Origin: Vitellaria paradoxa
Lineage: Eukaryota > Streptophyta > Magnoliopsida > Ericales > Sapotaceae
Length of the DNA stretch: 64,000 nucleotides
NCBI GenBank assembly: GCA_019916065.1
Contig: CM034234.1
Location: 18,242,216-18,306,215, forward strand
Reading direction: 5' to 3'
This document shows, piece by piece, positions 12,231-22,722 of this stretch. The number at the start of each line of letters is the position of its first letter. Positions within the stretch are counted from its first letter, which is position 1. Made by a program: the position numbers and the translations under genes. The notes beneath the pieces were generated by a model that made no database searches, was not told where the DNA came from, and saw nothing but the letters and a program-made list of their open reading frames with translations.

Positions 12231-13610
12231 ATGCCACCAAAGAGGATGAAGAAGATGGCTTACAAAGGAAAGGCTAAGAGAAGGAGCATGAGGATTTTGA
12301 GCCAACATGGTAAGGGTTCTTCACTTGTTGTTCAGGAACCCATAACTTATGAACTGTCATCCTCTAAATCAGACCGTAGGTCTTCTTCTAGAACAGAATC
12401 ATTCCATTCTGTAGGCAATGAGAGTTTGAGTGAGAGACATGAAACTCATGTCTCTAATGTTGAAAAGGAAAACTCTGTTGGAGTTCCTGAGAATGTGCCG
12501 ATTGAGGAACACACCTCTGCTCCTGAGGATGAGGTCCACACCTCTGAAAAGGTTCCTGAAGATGAACCTGAAGCACAACCTGGCCATGATCAGTTTGATG
12601 AGGGTTCTTTTGATAATTTGAGGTTTTCCAACAAAGCTTCAAAGCTGAAATTTGATGAGAATTACAGCAAGAGAGCTGTGTTGACTGAAAGAGGAATTAA
12701 ATTGGAGGATTACAATGAACCACCCTATGAATTGTTAGAGTTATTTGAGCAAAGGGGCTGGATACATTGGGTTACAACCAGTAGGAGGGCTGTGGTACCA
12801 TATGTGAGGGAATTTTACTCAAATGCTGAAATAGGTATGATTCATGGGAGACCTGAGATAAACTCTAAGGTTAGAGGGAAGAGAATTAGTTTGAATCTTG
12901 AGAAGATTTCCTTCATAGGTCATTTGCCTGTTGAAAGAATACCCGAATCCACACCTAAACAAAAAGCAAAATGGGAGAAGCAATTGCATAAGGACAATTT
13001 GGCTAGGCTCTTCACAGCCAACCCTCGAGCTAAATGGACCACTTCTAGGATGTCCAAGTCAGGAATTACTCCCAAAAGTAATATCCTTCACATGCTGGTC
13101 TGTTCTTTATTTCTGCCCCATGCTTACAAGTCAACCATCACTCTTGAACAAGCCATGATTATGGGAAAGATGTTGTTAGGCATTCCCATGGATTTACCTT
13201 ACCACATTTGGTTGGTTATTTCTCATGTGGTAGAGAAACCAGAATCCACTGCTGGGCTGCCTTTTGGAGGTTTAATTACAGAGATAATTGAGCACTTTTT
13301 GGGAATAGAGGAAGAGGCAGGAATGGCCATTGTGAAAGCTGCTCCTTTGATAGACAAAATATCCATGAATCGAAGTCGAGGGCAATTGAAGAAGGCTACT
13401 TCACCTGCAGTTGAGAACAATCAGCAGCAGCCAGCAGAGGATGAGGCAACTGAAGCAGCCCCCATGAGCACAGAAGAGAAGTTGAAATTAATCCAGAAAA
13501 ATCAAGAAGTGCTGATGAGGGAAGTGAGTGAGCTGAGACAGGGGCAGCAGAAGCTTATTCGAATGGTGGAAAGCATATTCGAATGGAGTCAAGAAGGGAG
13601 AAATGCTTAA
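12231..13610 (+). CDS. third ORF in env position, putative plant transposon protein domain
   Basis: A 459-codon ORF. The N-terminus is strongly basic (KRMKK, KAKRR), like a nuclear localisation signal. Residues about 45-130 are acidic and low-complexity. The middle (about 150-375) resembles the plant-specific domain found in Athila third ORFs and listed as putative plant transposon protein (Pfam PF20167, from memory). The last 50 residues look like a coiled coil (LIQKNQEVLMREVSELRQ). Athila third ORFs have been called env-like from their position, but I see no signal peptide and no clear membrane helix here, so an envelope role is doubtful; a nuclear or nucleic-acid-linked role fits better. 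The ORF is intact and includes the palindrome pair 13556/13576. Confidence 0.75.
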   Translation: MPPKRMKKMAYKGKAKRRSMRILSQHGKGSSLVVQEPITYELSSSKSDRRSSSRTESFHSVGNESLSERHETHVSNVEKENSVGVPENVPIEEHTSAPEDEVHTSEKVPEDEPEAQPGHDQFDEGSFDNLRFSNKASKLKFDENYSKRAVLTERGIKLEDYNEPPYELLELFEQRGWIHWVTTSRRAVVPYVREFYSNAEIGMIHGRPEINSKVRGKRISLNLEKISFIGHLPVERIPESTPKQKAKWEKQLHKDNLARLFTANPRAKWTTSRMSKSGITPKSNILHMLVCSLFLPHAYKSTITLEQAMIMGKMLLGIPMDLPYHIWLVISHVVEKPESTAGLPFGGLITEIIEHFLGIEEEAGMAIVKAAPLIDKISMNRSRGQLKKATSPAVENNQQQPAEDEATEAAPMSTEEKLKLIQKNQEVLMREVSELRQGQQKLIRMVESIFEWSQEGRNA

Positions 13611-14594
13611 TTTCAGTACTTCAGCCATGAGCCAGACTCTTTTGTCCTTGAAACCAGATTTTTGACAACAAATCTTTAGAATATTTCAAATATGTTTTGT
13701 CAACAATAGGATTTGAATTAATGTTCCTGCTGTTTGTTTCTTTTGATTAGGATTAAGTTGTTTTGTTTTACTTTTGCTACTTAGGACTTTGAACTTTCAA
13801 CTTGGAATGAATGAAATTTCTGTTTTCTTGGAATTAGTAATGTCATTTGCATAATTTGGATTGAGCTGAGTTGAAGTATGAAATTTTAAAGAGTTGTTGT
13901 GATTGCCATGTGTTTTTAAGTTGAAAAGTGTGTGAATGGATTTAGTTTGAGGATTGTTGATCTAACATTTGTCTTGAAGAATGAATTTATGAATGAATAA
14001 TGTGTTTTATGGATTTCCAGATATAGTGGAGACTTAAAACCTGAAGTGAGATATTTGAGCCTTAAACTTTGTCATGAGAGACTTCATTTACTCTAAGGGC
14101 TTTCCAAAAGCTCAAGCTTTTTGCACTTCAAATTACTTCAATAACTCCACTTATATTATTTTGCTTTGGGTGTTTGTGAAGTGATGGATGAATGGAACTA
14201 GACTTCTGATTCTTAACTTTTATGGTTGAATGGAAATGAAATCATAGAAATGATATTAGGCCATTTTTCTTAACATTTGAGCTTGGAATGCCTTTCTTTG
14301 ATGAACATCATCCTTGGAGCCAAGTTTGAGCTTTATTAGAGCATTCATACTTCTTTATTCTTACCACATCATACCTTTAACCATTATGAATGCTCTTTAG
14401 CCTTCCCTAACAGATTGGAATACACTGAAAATATTAAGGAAGAGAAATGAACAACACTTTGGGATTTTGAGGTGAGAAGAAAGAAAATGAATGGAATGAG
14501 GAAAAGAAAATGTTAAGGGAAATTCTTGATAAAAAGAAAATCAAAAAGGTGGAAACTGTTTTACTTTTGAAAAACATTCACTTGAGGTTAATTT

Positions 14595-14631
<37 letters not shown>

Positions 14632-15326
14632 AGAAGAAGAAGAATTGGAGAAGGGTAGAAGAAAGTTTATTTCAGTGTTCCAAATCAGTTTTTGAATTCT
14701 TTATCCTTCCCTTCTATTACCTTATTAAACCTCATGGCCCCATTACAACCCATTGCAAGTCCTAATTGATCTTTGAAAGAATTTTCATTCAATTGTGAAA
14801 TTTAGGAATTAAGGAATCATGGTGAAAATTCTGAAATTATTTTGCTACATCATTCCTTCATGGAGTTATGCCAAGTCTAATTCTTTCTTGAATACATCGT
14901 TTTTGACTTGTTGATGCCACCTTCTAGAATTTGATGAACATTTACTCTTAATAGGGGCATCTTGAGTGAAACCTTGTGTGCTCTATTTTCTTTGGAGTGA
15001 ATTCCAAGGTGAGATTTGAAGTCAAAACTTGGGAATGAAATGGAATGCAAAGTTCAGGATTAAATGAAGTTCTAAAAGATGTATGTCAAGATTGATAGAG
15101 TTAAAAGCTGCTATTCATTCACATTCATTTCACACATTTGGCAAGTTTCACGTCTCTTATAAAATTTTAAATTTTAAACTTTGCTCATGAAAATTTTTGC
15201 TCATGGTGTTGACTAGTTCCATATGAATAGCTGAAATATCATTCGAAATTGAAATGAAATTAATGCTTTTGGATTTCTCTCCTATTTCTTCTATTTAGAA
15301 GCATTACTAGGGACTAGTAATGTTGT
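13611..15326 (+). other. retrotransposon 3' non-coding region
   Basis: No coding signal. A long A-tract (about 14599-14629) followed by GAA repeats lies in the middle. Near the end is a loose palindrome pair at 15220/15240. Confidence 0.6.
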
Positions 15327-15340
15327 AGTTGGGGGGTGTG
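15327..15340 (+). other. polypurine tract
   Basis: AGTTGGGGGGTGTG directly precedes the 3' LTR. This is the place where plus-strand DNA synthesis is primed. The same decamer AGTTGGGGGG occurs twice more upstream, at 11431 and 11588. Confidence 0.85.
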
Positions 15341-16864
15341 TGATTGGACATCAATTGATACATGTTTATACATTCAAATTACACTTGCACACATCATAAA
15401 AAGACATAAAATCTATGTTTTGTGCAGGTTTCATCTCTATATCTCCAAAGTGGATTGTGTGTTGATTTCCATCACAAGAACAAGAAATTAAGCTACATTG
15501 AGGATGTTGAGAAGAAAGCATGCTGCACAACACATCAAAGGATTGAAGCTATTTCAGAAGAAGAAGAAAATTCAGTTGAAATCAGTGCAAAGAAATCAGA
15601 ATCACTATTCTGGAAATTTCTGCAGCAGGGGATCGTATTCGAATATGGGTTTACTGTATTCGAATATGAGCTTCTTCACAGCAACGAATTCCATGTGACC
15701 CCAACTTCCCCACGTGATGTAATCTGCAATCCAGGGAGGGCAAATCAGGAAAAGATATAGGAGAGAGAAGAAGCCATCATGAAGGGAACATTCGGTTAGA
15801 GGAGAGAGAAAAGATATAGGAGAGAGAAGGAAGAAAGAAGTGGGAGGAGACCCACACGACAGAAGATACAGAGGGCATTCGGCTGAGATTGTTCAGATTT
15901 CGTAGAGAGAGTTTTAGAGAGTTTTTCATTGAGAGTTCAGAGTTTTATATTGGAATTTTAATTCAGCATTGGAGTTTTGGAGATTTACACATTGAATTCA
16001 TTCCAATTTCTGTAATCAGATTTTGAAGTCTAAATCCATTTAACTTTCAATTTCAGATTGCAATGTCTTCCAATCAGATTTCCATTTCTGTTTTTCTTCT
16101 TTTCAACATGCTCGGCTAAGTTTTCTTGAGCCAAGGCAAGGGTAATGCCCTTCCAATGAATCTCAAGTGGCCGAACTTCATGAATTTACCTTGAGTTTTT
16201 ATGGTTATCAAATCAATTTGCAGCTGGGTGTCTTAGAACTCATTGATTCAAGACCCGATTAATCCAAATTTGTATATCCTATTGATGAGTTCATAGGTGT
16301 TGCTTAACTTAGAACTCTCATGACATTGTTGTATGTGGGTTGCTAGAATTAGAACTCCTATTGTCCTTAAAATAGGTTATGCACATTGAGTGTTTAATCC
16401 ATGGTTTGTTTCAATTGAAATTAGTTTTCTCAAAAATCAGTACAAATTGATTTGGTAAATTTATAAGCTCTTGGCACTTGAAATTCATTTGGATTGGTAT
16501 TAAACTTGCCTTGCTCAACCTTTTTATCATTTAATCTTTTAGTTTAAATTCACTTTGCTTTTGGAAAGTTAGTTCAAAATCATCAACCAACCAAATCAGA
16601 TTTTAATTTTCTATTTTACATTTTTCTGTGAGTAGTGTTTTGCCAAATTAATCTCCATTAGAGTCATTCACTTCATTGCTCCCTAGATCCCTGTGGAAAT
16701 GACCTGGGACTTACCAGTTATTTTGTGCTTCAACCACACCTTGCACTTGGGGGAAAACTTGTCTTGACTTACCTCACTTAACATTTTCTTTAACTTTGAA
16801 TTTATAATCTGAATTTTCATTTGAGCTTTTATCTTGAAGTGAGGTAATTAAACAAGAACAAGCA
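15341..16864 (+). repeat. 3' LTR (1524 bp)
   Basis: Same ends and length as the 5' LTR, offset 12,410 bp. It differs only at about 15812-15817 and at 15862 and 15864. The changed GA-rich block reads like the sequence about 60 bp upstream in the same LTR (AAAGATATAGGAGAGAGAA), which suggests a local copying slip. Confidence 0.96.
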
Positions 16865-16869
16865 AGAAG
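16865..16869. repeat. target-site duplication, right copy (AGAAG)
   Basis: Matches 2926-2930 exactly and directly follows the 3' LTR. Confidence 0.95.
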
Positions 16870-16901
16870 CCAATTTCTGTTTGGGATATCAGAGATCGAC
16901 T

Positions 16902-17893
16902 ATGTTGGTGGTGATCGTCGGCATTGGGAAATCATTCTCCGACGACAATTCTCTACTAGAGGCACAACAAGTCCAAAAGTTTGCGCCGAAGAAATTCTGA
17001 TTCCAGGGCACTGAACAGCAAAAGAAGAAAGACATGAAAAACTGTTCAAACTGCCTTCCGACATTGGACCCTCCCTATGATTGGGTGGATGGTTCGTGGA
17101 TGGTGGATTGCGTTTGTCCCTCTAACTTTTGACCCAAAACAACTCAAGGCCCTTCAATCTCTTGACATCCACAATCAGCCACTCGTAGAATCTCGCCGAT
17201 TTGATGGTCTCTGGTGTCATGCCTCTCCGGTCCGATCTCGCCGTCGCTAGGGATTTCTCATTTCCAATCCCTGCTTCATTGTTGTCTCTGTCCTCTTAGA
17301 TATGGAGGCTTTATTGGGTTTTTTATTATTAAAAAATATAAAATATTAATAAGAAATGAATATTTATGGCTCTTTCCTGCATTTTCTTCCGGATTTGAAA
17401 ATATTCATTGTTCACCGGTTCTTGTTGCCAATTGTAATGGAGTTTTTATGCTTTGTTTTTTTCTCAGAGCAAGAAAAACTCCACTCAAATAAGCCAACTG
17501 CCAAAGTTACTGTCATTTTTCAGTTCATGTTCTTTTAAAATTTTTGTTAGTTTTAAAGAATTTAAGGTACAAAGTCGTGAATTTCTATATTTTTGTTACA
17601 TTTTTCTCAGTACCCTTAAAATTTCTTTCCTCTGCATTCAAGTTCTCTCTTCCCTTTGCCCTAAAGCCTCAAGGTTTGCCAGAAATTCATTTATTTTCCT
17701 TTCTCTTTCTTTTGCTCCCTCTCTCCTCGAAAGCCTCCAGCTCTTGAATCTCTCTTTGAATAACCGGCTACTCACTTCAATTGGGGACTTCATGTGCCTC
17801 CAAAACTTGTCTTTAGCTTCCAATTCTATGTTCGGTTCTATACCGAAATCAATGGCAGCCACCCCAACTCTGATTCACCTTATCTGGGCCTGA
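16902..17893 (+). pseudogene. decayed leucine-rich-repeat protein locus
   Basis: The clearest part is near 17715-17893, where an open frame ends with two LRR-like units (LNLSLNNRL and LQNLSLASNSMFGSIP). A short LRR-like stretch also occurs near 17130 (LKALQSLDI). Between them there are stops and frame changes, and no kinase or other domain follows. The pattern fits a remnant of a plant LRR receptor-type gene. The retrotransposon sits just upstream of the first ATG (16902), so it may have cut the locus from its promoter, or landed in an already dead gene. Confidence 0.4.
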
Positions 17894-18068
17894 ATTAGAT
17901 TAATGGATGATTCAGCTCTATTTTACCGGGATTGATGTGTATATATATTTGTAAAAGAAGGGTAATAATGAAATATTGAAGTTACTTTTTAGCTAACATC
18001 ATTATTTTAACTATAACTTCAACGGAAACTTAACAGAGGGTTCAACTTAGTAACTTTTTAAGATAGAC

Positions 18069-18137
18069 TTTTTTACATTAATATATATAAAATCACACAA
18101 TATACCAAAATCGGTTATAATGGAACAATTTACAAAA
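18069..18137 (+). repeat. left inverted repeat flanking peroxiredoxin pseudogene
   Basis: Contains CACAATATACCAAA and, further in, ACAATTTACAAAA. The reverse complement of 18849-18921 carries both blocks in the same order and spacing, with an outer TTTTTTACATT block. This is a terminal-inverted-repeat arrangement around the gene fragment. Confidence 0.65.
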
Positions 18138-18186
18138 AGTAGGATGGGTGTCGTCATCAGTAGCACTGACGACATCTTCCGATAGC

Positions 18187-18779
18187 ATGGCAGCCACAGC
18201 AGCTCAAACTGTGTCACGATTGCTCTTGCAGCCCAAATCCATCTTTATCTCCTCCACTACCTCTCTTCTCACACCCAAAACTCTCCCTTTAACTGTACTT
18301 TCCTCTTCTTCCTCCTCTTATCTACTCCCTCTCAAACTCTGCCACCGCCTAACACCCCCCAAATTCTCCACTACCGCAGCCAGCACCCCCAAAATCTCCG
18401 CCACCATCTCCATCGGCGACAAGCTCTCGGAGGCCACTTTTGGCTACTTTGACTCCGCTGATGAGGTACAGACCATTACTATTTCCAACTTGACCAAGAA
18501 CAAAAAGGCAATTCTCTTCGCCGTCCCAAGAGCATTCACCCCCCACCGGCTTGCAGAAACACCTCCCGGGGTTCATCGAGAAGGCGGCGGAGCTGAAAGC
18601 CAAAGCGGTGGACACCATCGCTTGCATCCCCGTCAACGATGCTTTTCGTGATGAAGGCGTGGAAGAAAGACCTCAACATCGGGGGGACGAAGTGATGCTT
18701 CTCAGCAACAGCAATGGGACTTTCATCAAGGCAATTAGGTATGAGCTTGATTTGAGCGACAAACTAGTGGGGTTGGGAG
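18187..18779 (+). pseudogene. PRXIIE: peroxiredoxin IIE (chloroplast type II peroxiredoxin) pseudogene
   Basis: ATG at 18187 opens a serine-rich, transit-peptide-like N-terminus, then the peroxiredoxin core begins (ISATISIGDKLSEATFGYF...ILFAVPRAFTP). An extra C in the C-run near 18540 shifts the frame just before the active site. In the shifted frame the peroxidatic Cys codon has become GGC (Gly). A further insertion near 18649, with extra bases in the G-run near 18680, breaks and then restores the frame. Similarity stops near VGLG at 18779, so the C-terminal part is missing. PRXIIE normally reduces peroxides in plastids; this copy cannot. It lies between inverted repeats at 18069-18137 and 18849-18921, as in a Pack-type transposon. 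Lack of introns is uninformative, because I recall the plant parent gene as intronless too. Confidence 0.85.
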
Positions 18780-18848
18780 AATGTGGCATCGTCAGTAGTG
18801 GGAATGACATTAGGGTGTCGTCATTACCGTCGACAACATGTAGCCTAG

Positions 18849-18921
18849 TTTTGTAAATTGTTTCACTCCAGTTGAATTTGGTATATTGTGTAATTATTAT
18901 ATATATAAATGTAAAAAAAAA
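18849..18921 (-). repeat. right inverted repeat flanking peroxiredoxin pseudogene
   Basis: Inverted match of 18069-18137, with the blocks TTTTGTAAATTGTTTC and GGTATATTGTG. Identity is roughly three quarters by eye. I could not identify a convincing target-site duplication. Confidence 0.65.
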
Positions 18922-18944
18922 CCTTTTAGATAAGTCGTATTTGT

Positions 18945-19013
18945 AGATTTTAAATGTTGATGGATCTATATGTAATTATTTAAATGTTTAGGGACCTATG
19001 TGTAATTTATCCC
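18945..19013 (+). repeat. transposon-end-like repeat, copy 2
   Basis: Its minus strand begins GGGATAAATTACACATAGG. It aligns with copy 1 at 2700-2774 in the same orientation. Confidence 0.4.
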
Positions 19014-19254
19014 AATAATAATTCTCTTCGCTGCTTAAGCCTTAAGCACAGCGCATGAAAAATAGTGACAAAGTCCTCCTGATCGTGAACGTGTGATTGC
19101 TCTAAGGGTTAGTGGGCCCCAACATCGTGACTTATGATACCCAACCACCTTTAGATCATTTATTCACAAGCGCATGTATTAAAATTCAATTTTTCCAAGT
19201 CCACATAGTAATTGCCTCTTAGGGTTTCTCTTCGACTCATTGAAACCCTATATT

Positions 19255-19415
19255 AGATGGTTTTAAATGTGTTTAAGTAAATAATTTATAATTAAGTGAA
19301 ATTTAAAAAATATATAAAAAAATAAGGATAATGGGTGGTTAAAAGCAACATTTAAGGAATATTAAAAAATGAAAAATTAAATTTACTTAATTAAAGTGAT
19401 AGTTACTAAAAGATT
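19255..19415 (+). repeat. AT-rich dispersed repeat, copy A
   Basis: Shares AAATAATTTATAATTAAGTG and the later block AAATTAAATTTACTTAATTA with copies at 20818-21018 and, reversed, 23740-23992. Probably an old MITE family. Confidence 0.6.
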
Positions 19416-20817
19416 ATCTTGACTTGTGTAAAATTTAGACACACAACTTTTTTTTTTTAATAAATTGTCTACTTACTTAAATGTTTAGAACTTAAATGCT
19501 AACGATTCATATAAATAAACAAACTCTATCCCTATTTATATTCATTCACTTTCTTAATGGATAATGGAAATTGATTTGATCCAACGATTGAAATTATGGT
19601 TCTAGAATCATATGTCAAATATCTAAGATATTTATAATACTTATAGAGAATTTTGCAATTTTCTAAAATATTCAACACTTTCCATAAACTACCCTAGGTT
19701 CTATGATATTTTAGTTTATAATATTCTATAGTATTCAAGACATTTCTTAGAAATTTCCTTAACTTCTAAAATATTATAGAGAAACCTAGAGTATTCCAGT
19801 GACTTTTAAAATTTTTAAATCATACTAAAAAAATTTGGAACTCTCTAACATGCTCCAAACTATTTTAGAACACTCTAAAACACGATAGCAAAATCTAATC
19901 CAAAACATCATAGATAAATAATAAAAGAAAATGAAACCTGTTATTATTTCATTTGAGATAACGGGTATGTTTGGAGTGATAAAAAGTGAGATAAAACGAG
20001 ATAAAGTAAAAATAAGTTATGAGTTTGTAATTCGTATAATGAGATAAAAAATAAACTACTTTTAGAGATTTTCAGCAAAAATCAGTGCACCAAACGCACG
20101 CAAAGAGTTTAAATAGTGAGCAATTATTTATAGACATATTTAACATGAAAAAGCAAAAAGTGAGAGTAAAATAGAGTGAAATATAAAAATTCAAGTAGAA
20201 AGAAAAAGTTTGTTTTCAAAAATATATTTTATTATTTTTTAAAGATGACATTTTATTATTTTTAATTTTCTATCACGTATATTTTTTAGAAAATATTCTC
20301 TAAATTAAATATACACTTTTAAAAAAAAAAAAACATAAAATATGTATACAATGACCAAATTAAATGCACGTTTTGATTGATTCTTTAAGAAGAAAAAATA
20401 AAAAAAGGTAGACTAAGGAGAAAGTTAAAAAAAAAAAAAATGGGATCCCTTTGATTTATATTTGTTTTCCTTTTATTCACTCTAAATTCAAAAATCAATC
20501 ATGAAAGTAGAAAAAAATTTTATTCTTTTTAATTTATCTTCTCTCCAAATCATACTAACATAAGTATTTTTTATTTTTAACAATTTTCAACCAAAATAAT
20601 TTTCATTTGCAACATATTAGTCATAATTTTGGCTCTTTTTATTTCAAAATAAAACGTTTAAAAATAAATTTTTCATATTTCTAAAAAATACTCTAAAAAG
20701 TATTTTTTGATATCATTAAAAAAATAAAATTTATCTTCAAATGATTGCAATGTATTTTGTTAAAGAAATATATGTTGTAGAAATGTTAAAAAAATAACAA
20801 ATAATAAATGAATAATG

Positions 20818-21018
20818 ATTAGTTTTAAATGGCATTTATATAAATAATTTGTAATTCAATGGCATTTAAAAGAGATAAAAAGAATATAAAAGTAGTGGGT
20901 AATTAAAAAGGGCATATAAATAATATTAAACATACAAAATTAAATTTACTAAATTAAGTGGTAGTTACTTCTTTTTTTATTTTCATAAAAAGTATTAGTT
21001 GTTATGAGAAGTTAAAGC
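20818..21018 (+). repeat. AT-rich dispersed repeat, copy B
   Basis: Aligns with copies A and C through the TTTAAATGGCATTTA and AAATTAAATTTACTAAATTA blocks and on into AAAAAGTATTAGTTGTTATG, which copy C also has. Confidence 0.6.
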
Positions 21019-22371
21019 TTGTCCAAAATAGGGGTTGTGGTTCTATAGTTGTAGAGTTTTCACTCATGCATATGCCTATAAATGATTGTGTGTACAACCC
21101 AATGTTAACCATCTCGTGTGTACACCTTGCATATAGCTCCCCGTACGCACAAGATTTCGTCTCGTGCATGCGTGCATCTTCTTGTTTACGCAAGACATAC
21201 CTTGGCCAATGTCTTCTATGTGTAACAAATTAGGTCTATTGCACTGGGAATGCTAGTTTAGCTTTCGTGCACATGGAGTCCTCATCTCTAGGCATAAGCT
21301 TAAGGCCCCCTATGCATATTTTGGCCTGTTTTGAATTTAAAACATATTTAAACTATGAATGTTCATATTTGGATTGATGATGTGTTGAAATGAGACTACG
21401 AATCATGTATTATTTAATGTAATGATATGATATTAATAAAATGGAAATCAAATGTGGATAATGTCGTTGATTAGAGATTAATTTTGTGGTTGAGAGTTAC
21501 TATAAAGTAGCGGGCATACATACCCATTAGTTGAGAGTTCTTAGACCTACATATAAGTTGATTACTGTATCCAGTGGGTCAATAACCTACTACACGATGC
21601 AAACGTCTAAAGGTGACGTGTTTTTTTTCCTAGGCAAAATTTCAAGAATGTAGATGCTTTAGGATGGTATAAACTTTTTTTTTTTTTTTTTTGGCTATAC
21701 TGATGGATGCAGATGCCTAAGGGTAGCATATTTCCTTGGTCTAAAACTTTGATGCAGACACTGATAGATGGTATATTTGAAATTGATATTGCGACTACGA
21801 TTCAATCTTACAAAGTACCTATCTCATATGTATGTCTAATGATATGATAAAAAATGTGGAAATGAGATTTTAAGTGGATAAACTGATGATTATACTTTTG
21901 ATGAGATAGAAACCTACGCAACACACGATAGGAACATGCTAGGTTATAACGAGTGCATATAGTTGTATATTGACATAATAGGCACAAATGGACCTATATT
22001 CACATTCCCTAACTTTATTACAAGTGCTGATCTCGAGACTTAGTTGGCCCCAAGTTAAGACTGATAATGTTTGATATATTTCCAAATTGTATTTTGATAC
22101 GTGATATCTTTTTGATCCTTGAATAGATATTTTGTATCAGAATTTTATTTTAATATCCGATTGATTTGTAATGGCAGTGTAAGCTCATACTATATCAATT
22201 GGAGTATGGTTGCCCAATCATAGACTGGGATTTTATTTTAGGGTTATTTTATTATTGTTTTTATTGTTGTGTGCCCCAAAGTGATTGTATGACTCTATTA
22301 AAATTATTTATGATTAATTATGGTTGCTTGTGATTATTAGAACGCGCTTGGGTTACATAATATGGAGTTTG

Positions 22372-22722
22372 ACATGTTTGGTATATTTTATAATTTTTGT
22401 TTTAAAATCAATTTTTTTCAAAAAGTATTTTGAAACCAATTTGTAATTCAAAATTTGTTTTTAGCAATTACATCCAAGTTTTGATTTTAAAAAAGAGACT
22501 GTAACAGGAATACAAATACAAATAAATATAAGTATATAATTTAATATATGTTGACATGTAAAAAGTAAAAAATCACAAATTTACTTTGAAAACTACTGGA
22601 AAAAACATCAGATTTTTTGGTTTATCTAGTCTTGATTTATAGAAAATAAGACCAAAAATAAGATAACAAACACTTCAAATAATGAAACCAAAAAACTGGT
22701 TTGAAACCAATAACCAAACATG
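22372..22722. mobile_element. MITE of about 350 bp
   Basis: Begins ACATGTTTGGTAT and ends TAACCAAACATGG, so the ends are inverted. The inside is AT-rich with no coding potential. The superfamily is not clear. Confidence 0.5.

Larger units (their letters stand above)
3226..15666. repeat. dispersed pairs of the palindrome TATTCGAATA within the retrotransposon
   Basis: Exact TATTCGAATA starts at 3226, 3247, 4688, 5941, 6682, 11940, 11960, 12028, 15636 and 15657. Variants keeping an ATTCGAAT core start at 4666, 6703, 13556 and 13576. Looser variants are at 5920, 11216, 11236, 15220 and 15240. They form pairs spaced 20-22 bp: 3226/3247, 4666/4688, 5920/5941, 6682/6703, 11216/11236, 11940/11960, 13556/13576, 15220/15240 and 15636/15657. 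None was seen in the pol ORF or outside the element. Function is unknown; see findings. Confidence 0.85.
2931..16864 (+). mobile_element. complete Athila-type Ty3/gypsy LTR retrotransposon
   Basis: A 13,934-bp element with all structural parts in order: TSD, 5' LTR (2931-4454), tRNA-Asp primer site (4463), gag-protease ORF (4786-8085), RT-RNaseH-integrase ORF (8058-10733), long non-coding spacer, third ORF (12231-13610), polypurine tract, 3' LTR (15341-16864), TSD. The tRNA-Asp primer, the DLGAS protease motif, the FMDD reverse transcriptase motif, the lack of a chromodomain and the extra ORF after pol all fit the Athila lineage. The LTRs differ at only two small spots, so insertion was recent. 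A one-base break between the two large ORFs makes this copy probably non-autonomous unless the break is an assembly error. Confidence 0.96.

Noticed and set aside
16902..16985. Short intact protein from ATG 16902
   Set aside because: The frame stops after fewer than 35 codons and matches no family I recognise; kept only as part of the decayed LRR locus.
20958..21233. 91-codon open frame in intergenic DNA
   Set aside because: It overlaps repeat copy B at its start, has no domain and has an ordinary length for chance in this composition.
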